DNA of 64,000 bases from Pigmentiphaga litoralis (GTDB lineage Bacteria; Pseudomonadota; Gammaproteobacteria; Burkholderiales; Burkholderiaceae_B). This document shows, in pieces, positions 35,105-42,802 of this stretch (positions within the stretch are counted from its first letter, which is position 1; each line of letters begins with the position of its first letter). The position numbers and the translations under genes were made by a program. A model generated the notes under the pieces. The model had not been told where the DNA came from and did not search any database. It was given only the letters and a program-made list of their open reading frames with translations. The DNA lies in assembly GCF_013408655.1 (NCBI RefSeq), contig NZ_JACCBP010000001.1, forward strand, positions 1,550,001 to 1,614,000, read 5' to 3'.

Positions 35105-35245
35105 CTGGTCATTTTGCCTGTTCAACCCCGTTTGCCTGTTCAACCCGGGCACGCCCCTTGCTGTAAGACACTGGCAACAATAACCGCAGCGTACTCTTCA
35201 TGCTGCCCTGCCAAGCAGTTTCAGCACAAACCCGGGACACACAAT

Positions 35246-35392
35246 ATGCTCAGAAAACTCATCTTCTTCGCGATCACCTCTGGCCTGGCCTCGCGCATGC
35301 TCAAGTCGTATACCCGCAGCCGTAACAACGGCCCGGTGCGCAACGCGTCGGCACCTCCGCCAGCCCGTTCGCGGAACGATTTCAATTCCTGA
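35246..35392 (+). CDS. Small hypothetical protein (48 residues)
   Basis: A short protein beginning MLRKLIFFAITSGLASRMLK, with one weakly hydrophobic stretch at residues 4-14 and a basic, Pro/Asn-rich end. It could be a small membrane-associated protein. Evidence is limited to an open frame and a hydrophobic-basic pattern. No family recognised. A hairpin at 35509-35528 (CGCCCGC/GCGGGCG followed by TTGTTG) could end its transcript. Confidence 0.4.
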   Translation: MLRKLIFFAITSGLASRMLKSYTRSRNNGPVRNASAPPPARSRNDFNS

Positions 35393-35508
35393 TCGGCTTT
35401 GGTGAATTCTGCGGCGGCATGATGGGGATGGCCGGCAAGTCCGGTCAACAAGTCCAACAACCTTCCCGCAGCGCTGCAGTTCACTGAGTACGCGCCAAGA
35501 AGCAAAAG

Positions 35509-35533
35509 CGCCCGCCCTGCCGCGGGCGTTGTT
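35509..35533 (+). terminator. Possible terminator hairpin
   Basis: CGCCCGC (35509-35515) pairs with GCGGGCG (35522-35528) and is followed by TTGTTG. The T run is weak. It could end the transcript of the small gene at 35246. Confidence 0.45.
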
Positions 35534-35612
35534 GCATCTGGCGGGCGCCCTGCCCCTGCGCAAAGTGGCATCGGCATGTCATGATGAGTCTCCCTTTCAG
35601 GAGATGCCCCTC

Positions 35613-35909
35613 ATGCAACGTGATTCCCATACCGTCGTCCTGCTGCTTCGACTGCTGCGCGAAGCCGAGACGTCTTACGTCGGCACCACGGCGCTGTCTG
35701 AAGGTCTGGCGGATATCGCCGGCGACGACGACGTGCCGGAAGGCTGGACGCAGCACCATCTTGAAATCATGAGCGACATCGGTCTCGTCAAGCCGAAGCA
35801 CCCGGGTCCGGTCACGTCCAGCACGGAATGGCGTCTGGCCTGGGAAGGCTACAACGCCGTGGAAGACAGCGGCGATGACGACGAGGATGACGACACCCTC
35901 GACGACTGA
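35613..35909 (+). CDS. DUF2513-like small protein
   Basis: A 98-residue protein. The pattern MQRDSHTVVLLLRLLREAE, a central HHLEIMSDIGLVKP and a final WRLAWEGYNAVED is like the winged-helix-type DUF2513 family of unknown function; this is my inference from pattern alone. The last 15 residues are strongly acidic (Asp/Glu run). A CAGGAG site precedes it; an ATG three codons earlier (35604) is also possible. It is convergent with the phosphoethanolamine-transferase-like gene, which ends directly at its stop. Confidence 0.65.
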   Translation: MQRDSHTVVLLLRLLREAETSYVGTTALSEGLADIAGDDDVPEGWTQHHLEIMSDIGLVKPKHPGPVTSSTEWRLAWEGYNAVEDSGDDDEDDDTLDD

Positions 35910-37634
35910 TCACTTGACGAAGGACTCGACCTTAGCGGGCAGGGCCGGCGCCCGCCACCGGTAGGCGTCGCTGAGCACATCGCGCGAGGCCTCGTAGCCC
36001 TTCCACCGGATATCCAGCAGGTGGGCAACGGTCATGTCCGCCCAGTCGGCGCGGAACGGCCGATCGTCAATGTCCGCCGGCAAGGTATCGCGCGGCGCGG
36101 ACTGCCAGATCATGGCGGGAATGCGATAGCCCGCCGCGGTCGTCTGGCTATGGCCGGCATGATTGATCTGATGGCCGACTTCCTGTCCATGATCGGACAC
36201 GAACATCCATGCACGGTATTCGTTGGATGCCGCGCCCTTCCGGGTCATGTCGAGCAGGCTGGACATGACGGCGTCCTGCGTCAGCAGCGCCGAATCGTAT
36301 TCGTCCCGCGCACGGCGCAGCCATCCCGGGCGGCCAGCGTGCTGCATGCCCTGGTCCACCCCGTCGGAATAATCGTCAAACGGATTGGCCTTGTCGGGAA
36401 AGCGCAGGCGGTAATGTGGATGCGCGCCCATCAGGTGCACCACGATCAGCTTGTGCGGATGCGGATCGGCCATGGCCGACTGCAGCGGTTCCAGCACGGC
36501 CGTGTCCGGGGACTGGCTGCCGCGCCCCGGCGTCCGGTTCACCAGATGCAGTTCATCGGCAAATCGGGCGTGCAGGTTTTCAATGGCGATGTCGTCCTGG
36601 TTGCCGATCCACCAGACGCGATAGCCGGCGGCCTTGGCCAGGGCCAGCAGATGCTGCGGCGGCTGGCCTTGCGCGTTGTCCATCAGCATGAGGCTGCGCA
36701 GGCCCGGCAAGGTCGTTGCGTCGACCGACCAGGCGTTCTTGAGCAGAACGAATTCGGCATCAAGCGCATCGTGGCGCGCCCGCATGGTGGGCGTCGTTGC
36801 ACGGGGGTACCCGTACATGCCCAGATTGTCGCGGTTGATGCTTTCGGAAATTACGAGCACCACGGTCGACGGCGCGGCGGACGCGATGACCGGCTCGGCA
36901 TCCCTGGCGCGTTGCAAGGCGAGTTCGCGCGCGGCTTCGTGGTGCGACCAGCTATGGCGCAGTTCCTGCACAGACTGGCTCCAGCCGGCCCAGAACAGCA
37001 CCGGATGCAGCCGGCGCCAGGGCTTGCTGACGTAGCCCGCGGCGCTGACCAGCAGCGCGACGCCAAGCACGCCGACGCCAATGCGGGACAGCATGGAAGG
37101 ACCGTAGCCGGCACGGCGGGGCGCCGGAACGCCACTGGCGCGCGCGACGGCATGCCACATCAACAGGGCGGCGACGAACAGCGCCGCGGCCCACGCGACC
37201 GCTGGCCGCCAGTACATGGCCAGGTATTCGGCGCTTTCCTTGGCACTGGTGTTGGCCACGGCGCCAATGACCATGCCGCTGTCGGCGGCGGCCTGATAGC
37301 TGTCGGCCAGGTAGGCGCGGGCAATGCCGTCGACCACGAAACTCATGCCCAGCGTCCACACCGTTGCGGCGCGCACGCGCCGCCAGCCACGCGAGCGAAC
37401 CGGCCACAGCAGCCAGGCCAGCGCCGGCAGCGCGAGGGCCATCAATTGCGCAATGCGGCGGCCATCGTGTCCGAGCGCAACGAAGGCCAGCACGGTCAAA
37501 GCCGCAACGCCGAACGCGATGCGGGCATCGGTCAGGCGGGCAGTGTCAGGGGATCCGTCGGCCTCGGGGCGAGGCGGACGCGCAAAGAAAAGGGAATTCA
37601 GTCGCGCTGCATGGGCGCGAGCATGTTGTCGCAT
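35910..37634 (-). CDS. Phosphoethanolamine transferase-like (sulfatase superfamily) membrane protein
   Basis: A 574-residue inner-membrane enzyme. About four to five membrane segments lie in residues 38-215. A periplasmic alkaline-phosphatase-fold domain follows. The metal and nucleophile region is LVISESINRDNLGMYGYPRA near 270-290, and the distal metal site is VSDHGQEVGH near 495. Relatives (EptA, CptA) transfer phosphoethanolamine to lipid A or core sugars. The nucleophile after the conserved Glu is Ser rather than the usual Thr. Whether the acceptor is lipid A, core or another glycan cannot be told. It has no operon partner. Confidence 0.85.
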   Translation of the reverse strand: MRQHARAHAARLNSLFFARPPRPEADGSPDTARLTDARIAFGVAALTVLAFVALGHDGRRIAQLMALALPALAWLLWPVRSRGWRRVRAATVWTLGMSFVVDGIARAYLADSYQAAADSGMVIGAVANTSAKESAEYLAMYWRPAVAWAAALFVAALLMWHAVARASGVPAPRRAGYGPSMLSRIGVGVLGVALLVSAAGYVSKPWRRLHPVLFWAGWSQSVQELRHSWSHHEAARELALQRARDAEPVIASAAPSTVVLVISESINRDNLGMYGYPRATTPTMRARHDALDAEFVLLKNAWSVDATTLPGLRSLMLMDNAQGQPPQHLLALAKAAGYRVWWIGNQDDIAIENLHARFADELHLVNRTPGRGSQSPDTAVLEPLQSAMADPHPHKLIVVHLMGAHPHYRLRFPDKANPFDDYSDGVDQGMQHAGRPGWLRRARDEYDSALLTQDAVMSSLLDMTRKGAASNEYRAWMFVSDHGQEVGHQINHAGHSQTTAAGYRIPAMIWQSAPRDTLPADIDDRPFRADWADMTVAHLLDIRWKGYEASRDVLSDAYRWRAPALPAKVESFVK

Positions 37635-37822
37635 CGACGTCTACTCATTGGCGGCTTGCCCACAGCAGCAAGCCGCGACGGCGGCACGAAACGCCGCGTG
37701 GAATGAAGACGTGGCGGTTGCAACGGGCAAGACAGGGGCCAGGGCCGGCACAGGGCCGGCCGCTCGGCAGGCCTTGAGGGCCTGGGCGAAGTGGCCGAAG
37801 TTTAGCCGATTTCGCGGAGGGG

Positions 37823-38446
37823 TCAGGTTCGGATGTCGTCGTCGCCAGGAAGCTCGGCCGTCATCGACAGGTCGAAAAACAGATCGTTGCTCCAGGCGCC
37901 CAGGCCGATATCGTCCAGCACTTCGGGATGCAGGTCGCCCGACAGGTCGTCATGGCTGGGGCCGAACAGCTTGCCAAGCAGGCCGTGCGGTTCGGCGGCA
38001 GGCGCGTGCAGCGCGGCAATGATGTCGTCCTCTTCGGCGCCGGCATCGGCGATCTCCACCAGCAGGTCCTGGTTCTGGGCGCCCAGGTCGTCGCCCTGCA
38101 TTTCAAAGATCTCCCGGCTTTCCAACACGATATAGGTCGAGACGTTTGCCGTGTCATCCAGGAACGCCAGCGTTTGCTGGATCACGGGCTGCGCCGAGGG
38201 CACGTCGATCCGCGCGAGAAATCGCTTCAGTCGAGCCACGCCTTCGGCGTAGTTGCCCGCGATGGCGATGTCTTCGTCCGACTCCCAGATCGATGACGGA
38301 CACACACGCGGCTGTCCGGAGACCAGCAGTTTGTACACAAGCGGGATGTCATACGCCCATTCCGACAGGCCGATGCGGGCAGCCGTCTCGCACCCCTCTT
38401 CTCCTGGCAGGCAATGCGTCGAATACAGATAGCTACGATTGGCCAC
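37823..38446 (-). CDS. Hypothetical protein, GTG start
   Basis: A 207-residue acidic cytosolic protein. The start is GTG at 38446, set by an AAGGAG site six bases upstream. The N-terminus ANRSYLYSTHCLPGE and later ESREIFEMQGDD resemble proteins annotated only as hypothetical; I do not name a family. No signal peptide or membrane segment. It lies between the transferase gene and the thioredoxin gene on the same strand, with gaps of about 190 and 145 bases. Confidence 0.65.
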   Translation of the reverse strand: MANRSYLYSTHCLPGEEGCETAARIGLSEWAYDIPLVYKLLVSGQPRVCPSSIWESDEDIAIAGNYAEGVARLKRFLARIDVPSAQPVIQQTLAFLDDTANVSTYIVLESREIFEMQGDDLGAQNQDLLVEIADAGAEEDDIIAALHAPAAEPHGLLGKLFGPSHDDLSGDLHPEVLDDIGLGAWSNDLFFDLSMTAELPGDDDIRT

Positions 38447-38592
38447 GGCGTCTCCTTGCGTGCGGGCGGTTCACCGCGCGGCGGACGGCGCGGTGTCCTT
38501 GCACCTTACCAAGCAGACGCCCGTTCGCCGGGGTGAAACACGCACTGAAACGTTTGTTGTCGCCGGTTGCGAGATCGCGGCGGCAAACGGCG

Positions 38593-38919
38593 TCAGGCAG
38601 CGCCGATCTGTGCCAGCGCGTTGCGCACGTCGGCCGGGTCGCCCGGGCGCACCAGCCGGGTGACTTCCACGCCATCTTTCAGGAAGACCAGCGTGGGCCA
38701 CAGCTTGACCTTGAAGGTGCGGCCCAGCGGCCGGCCCTTGCCATCTTCTACCTTCAGATGCGGCACGCCGGCTGCGTCAGACAGGCCTTGTTCGATGACC
38801 GGCGCGGCAGCCTGGCAGAAGCCGCACCAGTTGGTGCCGAAGTCCAGAACGACCGGACCCGCCATGGCATCCACATCGGCACGGGACGGCTCGGCTGCGC
38901 TATAGGGAACTCGGGACAT
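38593..38919 (-). CDS. Thioredoxin family protein
   Basis: A 108-residue thioredoxin-fold protein with active site Trp-Cys-Gly-Phe-Cys in FGTNWCGFCQAAAPV (residues about 30-34). The cis-Pro is in LWPTLVFLKDG near 74. The canonical CGPC is changed to CGFC, which normally alters redox potential. No signal peptide, so it is cytosolic. The ATG at 38919 has a GAGG site upstream; an in-frame ATG ten codons earlier is less likely. It probably reduces disulfides during oxidative stress, in keeping with the manganese catalase next door (divergent). Confidence 0.9.
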   Translation of the reverse strand: MSRVPYSAAEPSRADVDAMAGPVVLDFGTNWCGFCQAAAPVIEQGLSDAAGVPHLKVEDGKGRPLGRTFKVKLWPTLVFLKDGVEVTRLVRPGDPADVRNALAQIGAA

Positions 38920-39176
38920 GCTGACCTCACTGGAAAAGGTTGAAGACAAGTGATCTGGCGATCAGCAAACGATAGCCAAGCCGCGGACCGCGTGCCGTAA
39001 CCGATTGCGTGAAGCCTGCGCGTGGACGAGCAGGACCGGGGACGTCGGCCCTTTCCGATGAGCGCGATCTACCACGCCGCTGCGCTGCGCCCTGCGGTTT
39101 CCTGGCAAGCGCAAGCATGCGGTGTCAGGCACACACGATGCGCGGGTGCTGCGGTCACCCTTCAAAGGAAAGCATC

Positions 39177-40082
39177 ATGTTCGCGCACAACAAGCGATTG
39201 CAGTACACCGTTCGCGTTTCGGGCAGCAACCCGGGCCTGGCCAATCTGCTGCTGGAACAATTTGGCGGCCCGCAAGGCGAACTGGCCGCCGCGTGTCGGT
39301 ACTTCAACCAGTCCATTGCCGAAGACGATCCAGGCCGTCGCGACATGCTGATGGACATCGCCACCGAAGAACTGAGTCATCTGGAGGTGATCGGCAATCT
39401 GATCGCCATGCTCAATAAGGGCGCCAAAGGCCGACTGTCCGAAGGCATCGAAGAAGAAGCCGAGATGTACCGCACGATCAGCGGCGGCGGCAATTCGTCG
39501 CACGTGACGCAGGTGCTGTACGGCGGCGGGCCGGCGTATATCAACTCGGGCGGCCAGTTGTGGAACGCAGGCTATATCGATTCGATTGGCGATCCGACGG
39601 CCGACCTGCGCTCAAACATCGCAGCCGAAGCGCGCGCCAAGATTGTGTATGAACGCCTGATCAACGTGACCGATGATCCTGGCGTCAAGGACGCGCTGGG
39701 TTTCCTGATGACACGCGAAGTGGCCCACCAGCTGTCGTTCGAAAAGGCCTTGTACAGCCTGACGCCGAATTATCCCCCGGGCAAGCTGCCGGGCGATGCA
39801 CGCTTCACCAACGTGTACTTCAACATGTCGCAAGGGGAAGGCGACGCCTCGGGCCCCTGGAACAATCCGGATGACTTTGTCGTGGTATCCAATCGGGAAG
39901 ATCAGGGCGGCTTCGACGGCGGCGGCATCGCGGAGACGACCTTGTCGCCGGACGAAAGCGAAGCCGTGGAAGCCATGGCGCAGCGGACGATGTCGGATCC
40001 CACCGTCAATCCCACCACAGGCGCTGAACTGGGCGCGTCCGCCACCGTCAAGACCGGTCTGGGCACACCGCCGTCGGTGTGA
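39177..40082 (+). CDS. Manganese catalase
   Basis: A 301-residue non-haem catalase with a ferritin-like four-helix core. The dimanganese ligands fit Glu35 (GELAAACRYF), Glu65 and His68 (IATEELSHLE), Glu151 (IAAEARAKIVYE) and His184 (REVAHQLSFEK). All are present. The C-terminal 80 residues form the flexible tail typical of the family. It breaks down hydrogen peroxide without haem. The ATG at 39177 has an AAAGGA site. Divergent from thioredoxin. Confidence 0.96.
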   Translation: MFAHNKRLQYTVRVSGSNPGLANLLLEQFGGPQGELAAACRYFNQSIAEDDPGRRDMLMDIATEELSHLEVIGNLIAMLNKGAKGRLSEGIEEEAEMYRTISGGGNSSHVTQVLYGGGPAYINSGGQLWNAGYIDSIGDPTADLRSNIAAEARAKIVYERLINVTDDPGVKDALGFLMTREVAHQLSFEKALYSLTPNYPPGKLPGDARFTNVYFNMSQGEGDASGPWNNPDDFVVVSNREDQGGFDGGGIAETTLSPDESEAVEAMAQRTMSDPTVNPTTGAELGASATVKTGLGTPPSV

Positions 40083-40107
40083 TCGGCACGTGTTGCAGCG
40101 GGTGCCG

Positions 40108-40440
40108 TCAGCAGCGGTACTCCTGCCCCCACGATCCGGCAGCGTCGCATCGCTTGCACATCACGGGCGCGGAACATCCGCCGCCCGCGGTCTGCACGCC
40201 CGGACACCACGTATGCACCTGGCCGACCTGCACTTTGGTAAAGGCGTCGACGTCACAGGATGCGGGACCGGTTCGAAAGCTCGAGAACGGACGTGGACCG
40301 GGTGACGATGGGGACGATGCCGCGCTACCGGCGGACGGGGTATCGGCAGCCAGCAGGACGGGCCCGTTCGCCATGGCGGGCATCAGGAGCGCACTTGCCA
40401 GCGCAAGCGCGACGGTGCAGCGACCGAGTAGATTTTTCAT
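40108..40440 (-). CDS. Cysteine-rich exported protein
   Basis: A 110-residue protein with a signal peptide of about 25 residues (LLGRCTVALALASALLMPAMA, cleavage after MANG or near). The mature protein is Ser/Pro-rich, then has six cysteines in VDAFTKV- and CKRC-containing stretches (SCDVD, HTWCPG, GGCSAPVMCKRC, EYRC), which could form disulfides or bind a metal. I do not recognise the family. An AGGAAA site sits before the ATG. It is convergent with the manganese catalase (25 bases apart). Confidence 0.7.
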   Translation of the reverse strand: MKNLLGRCTVALALASALLMPAMANGPVLLAADTPSAGSAASSPSSPGPRPFSSFRTGPASCDVDAFTKVQVGQVHTWCPGVQTAGGGCSAPVMCKRCDAAGSWGQEYRC

Positions 40441-40620
40441 GGATGTTTCCTGGCGAATGACGTGCTGCCATTGAATGATGGGAAGAACCGAGGGAGCGCC
40501 GGCACAAGGATGCAAGAAACGCGCCGCTACACCTCCAACGGTTCTGCCACGTTTTACGCAACTGGTTGTGAGTATTTCGTGATTTAATCCGTAAACAGGT
40601 CGGCAGACCAGGAGACGGTG

Positions 40621-41265
40621 ATGGACGACGACACTCGCGATTGCGCCGTTCGATGGGCCAACAGCCTGCGCCTGACCTTTCCAGCGGGCATCCCGGTTCA
40701 TGCGTCCTGCGACGGCGCCGGCCCGGTCAACACCATGCTCCGTCATATTGCGCGCAACAGCTGCGCGCGCATCTTTCTGCCAGGCGGCGGGATCCAGCAC
40801 CTGACGGACATGCGCCGTTCCCCGTTCGATCTGTGTGCCCTGGAGTGGCGGCAGGATGGCCCCAAGGGCGTATCGGCAGCCGACGCCGTCACCATGGTCT
40901 GGCCCGAACGTATTGCCTTTCATTGCCCGGCCCACAAGCCCCGTCTTGCCTATTTCATGCTGCAGGTCGGCCCCATGGACTTTGGCGGCGATCCGGCGCG
41001 CCCTTTGCGCGAAGACGTGGCGCAGCGTTGGGATGGCACCTTCCAGCCCCTGGATGAACTGCAGGAGCGTGCCATCTTTGAAGGCATTCCGTTTCCGCAC
41101 GGCACGCGGCGCGTCACCCGGTACGTCAAGGCCGCCACCTTCATCATCTGTTCGCGGGTGTCCGACTACAACGAAGTGGACCTGCCCGGCGCCGCCGCCG
41201 ACACGTCGCCACCAGACGAATATGCGCAGTTGCTGATACGGCTGCGCAGCACGCGGTCGTCCTGA
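40621..41265 (+). CDS. Hypothetical protein
   Basis: A 214-residue cytosolic protein, unrecognised. It has no signal or membrane helix. It carries several Cys (residues about 9, 30, 49, 68, 101) and a central AFHCPAHKPRLAYFMLQVGP stretch. The AGGAGA site favours the ATG at 40621. It is preceded by the divergent Cys-rich exported gene and followed by hemerythrin in the same direction. The Cys-His arrangement might bind a metal, but no known motif fits. Confidence 0.6.
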   Translation: MDDDTRDCAVRWANSLRLTFPAGIPVHASCDGAGPVNTMLRHIARNSCARIFLPGGGIQHLTDMRRSPFDLCALEWRQDGPKGVSAADAVTMVWPERIAFHCPAHKPRLAYFMLQVGPMDFGGDPARPLREDVAQRWDGTFQPLDELQERAIFEGIPFPHGTRRVTRYVKAATFIICSRVSDYNEVDLPGAAADTSPPDEYAQLLIRLRSTRSS

Positions 41266-41437
41266 CCGGACACGCGTCGCCGGCCAGCTGCACGGATTGC
41301 GAGGTTGCGGCGACGGCATCAAAGGCTTACATCCTGGCGTTGCAGCGGCCGACATCGGCCGTCATGCTGTCGAGCATGCACAGACCGCGGTGCGGTCTTG
41401 TCGCGCCCTTCTTTTTCCCTTACCTGGATCTGCCCTC

Positions 41438-41884
41438 GTGAAAATTTTCGAAGCCCTGCGCCAAAGCCACGACGTGCAACGCGAACTTGCCCGCCAACTG
41501 GTCGAAACCAGTGGCGACACGCCTGAACGCGCCACGCTGTTCAAGTCCTTGAAGACCGAGCTGGCGGCGCATGCGCTGTCGGAAGAACGGCATTTCTATG
41601 CCCCGCTCATGGTCGAGGATTCGGGCATCGACCTGTCACGTCATGCCATCGCGGAACATCATGAAATGGACGAGATGGTGGAAGACCTGGAAGCGACCGA
41701 GCCGTCCAGCCCGGCCTGGTTGCCGCTGGCGAAAAAGCTGGCGCACAAGGTGCACCATCATCTGGAAGAAGAGGAGCATGGTTTCTTTCAAAGCGCCGGC
41801 AAGATCCTGACCGACAAGCAGAAAGATGCGCTGGCCGTGGCCTACCTGAAGGACTACGAAGCCGACAAGGCCAAGGCGGCCTGA
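41438..41884 (+). CDS. Hemerythrin HHE domain protein (GTG start)
   Basis: A 148-residue four-helix protein. The iron-binding pattern fits His in LRQSHDVQREL (near 11), His-Glu in HALSEERHFYAP (near 46-53), His in AIAEHHEMDEM (near 72), and His in AHKVHHHLEEEEHGFF (near 105-114). Such proteins bind a diiron centre and respond to oxygen, NO or iron stress. The start is GTG at 41438; the upstream frame is poorly coding. Monocistronic. Confidence 0.88.
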   Translation: MKIFEALRQSHDVQRELARQLVETSGDTPERATLFKSLKTELAAHALSEERHFYAPLMVEDSGIDLSRHAIAEHHEMDEMVEDLEATEPSSPAWLPLAKKLAHKVHHHLEEEEHGFFQSAGKILTDKQKDALAVAYLKDYEADKAKAA

Positions 41885-42004
41885 CCCGCTATCAGTACGG
41901 GCTGGCGTACCCCAAAAGCCCGTGGCGCGGTGTGCAATACGCGCCACACCTCGAGAACTTAAAGCGATTTCGAGACGCTTCCCATTCCGGCAAAGGCCTG
42001 CCTA

Positions 42005-42024
42005 TACTGTATATCCATACAGTA
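42005..42024 (+). promoter_or_regulatory. LexA (SOS) box
   Basis: TACTGTATATCCATACAGTA is a 20-base near-perfect palindrome with the CTGT-N8-ACAG core of proteobacterial LexA sites; only the central two bases break symmetry. It ends 19 bases before the ATG of the gene at 42044, inside the promoter zone. The pair at 42044-42631 is therefore likely induced by DNA damage. Confidence 0.85.
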
Positions 42025-42043
42025 TTTGAAAGGAGGTTCTTTG

Positions 42044-42274
42044 ATGGAACAGTACAAGGACTACGCCGTTGACATCCGCACCACGGCCACTGCCGGCGGG
42101 TATTGCGCCCGCCTGGCCCTGCGCCGTGGCGGCGCCCGCCCCCGCCGCGCCGCCATTTATTTCCCTCCCCTGGGACCGCAGCCCACGGCTGCCAGCGCCG
42201 CCGATCACGCGCTGCGATGGGCCCAGGCTTTCATCGACGAAAACGCGACGCCCGCGCACCCCATCCAGCCATAG
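42044..42274 (+). CDS. Small SOS-controlled protein, unknown function
   Basis: A 76-residue protein, MEQYKDYAVDIRTTATAGGY at the start, then an Arg-rich centre (LRRGGARPRRAAIYFP) and a helical end (ADHALRWAQAFIDENA). No family recognised. The AGGAGG ribosome site is ideal. A LexA box lies just upstream. The next gene starts 12 bases after the stop, so they form one unit. Small size and basic centre would allow nucleic acid binding, but this is speculation. Confidence 0.7.
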   Translation: MEQYKDYAVDIRTTATAGGYCARLALRRGGARPRRAAIYFPPLGPQPTAASAADHALRWAQAFIDENATPAHPIQP

Positions 42275-42286
42275 CCGGGGTGTGCC

Positions 42287-42631
42287 ATGCATTGCATCGT
42301 TCAACGTACCCACCGGCAGGGTCAACCTCTGGAGATCGGCCGCATGGACGGCCCCTATTCGGGCCGGGTCCATATGTATTCGCAATACCGGGCCGACCTG
42401 CGGCGCCAGGTCGTCATTATGGAACTGGCCGCCGAGGGCAATCCCGGCCAACCCAACTACCGCCAGGCCATTCCGCAACTGCTCGACCCGGCCATGCTCA
42501 CTTTCAATTCCGAAAAAGGCATGGTCATAACCGGGTTCGAAGAATTGAGCGGCGCGCGGTACTACCAGGGGTGGTGGCTGCAGTGGTATCACCAACTGCC
42601 AGACTGGTTCCTGGCCACCACCCGCAACTGA
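42287..42631 (+). CDS. Second gene of the SOS unit, unknown function
   Basis: A 114-residue cytosolic protein, MHCIVQRTHRQGQPLEIGRM at the start. Aromatic-rich near its end (YYQGWWLQWYHQLPDWFLAT). I do not recognise the family. It has no signal or membrane helix. It is downstream of the 76-residue gene, with 12 bases between, and so probably under the same LexA box. Function unknown; the neighbour has similar codon use, so both look native rather than phage-derived. Confidence 0.7.
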   Translation: MHCIVQRTHRQGQPLEIGRMDGPYSGRVHMYSQYRADLRRQVVIMELAAEGNPGQPNYRQAIPQLLDPAMLTFNSEKGMVITGFEELSGARYYQGWWLQWYHQLPDWFLATTRN

Positions 42632-42802
42632 ATCTGCGACTCGCAAACGGCGACACCGGGACTGCTTGACCCTTCAGGATGGCATGCCTATGATTGGATC
42701 GCTTTCATTATTGAGCATAGTCAAAATTAAGCTTGATCAATAAAACGGATCGATAAAAATACGCCTGCCGCCATGTAGTGGCGGGCGCTGGAGGAGACCC
42801 CC

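Noticed and set aside
36021..37706. 561-codon plus-strand frame opposite the transferase gene
   Set aside because: Antisense shadow with His/Arg/Gln-rich composition and no motifs.
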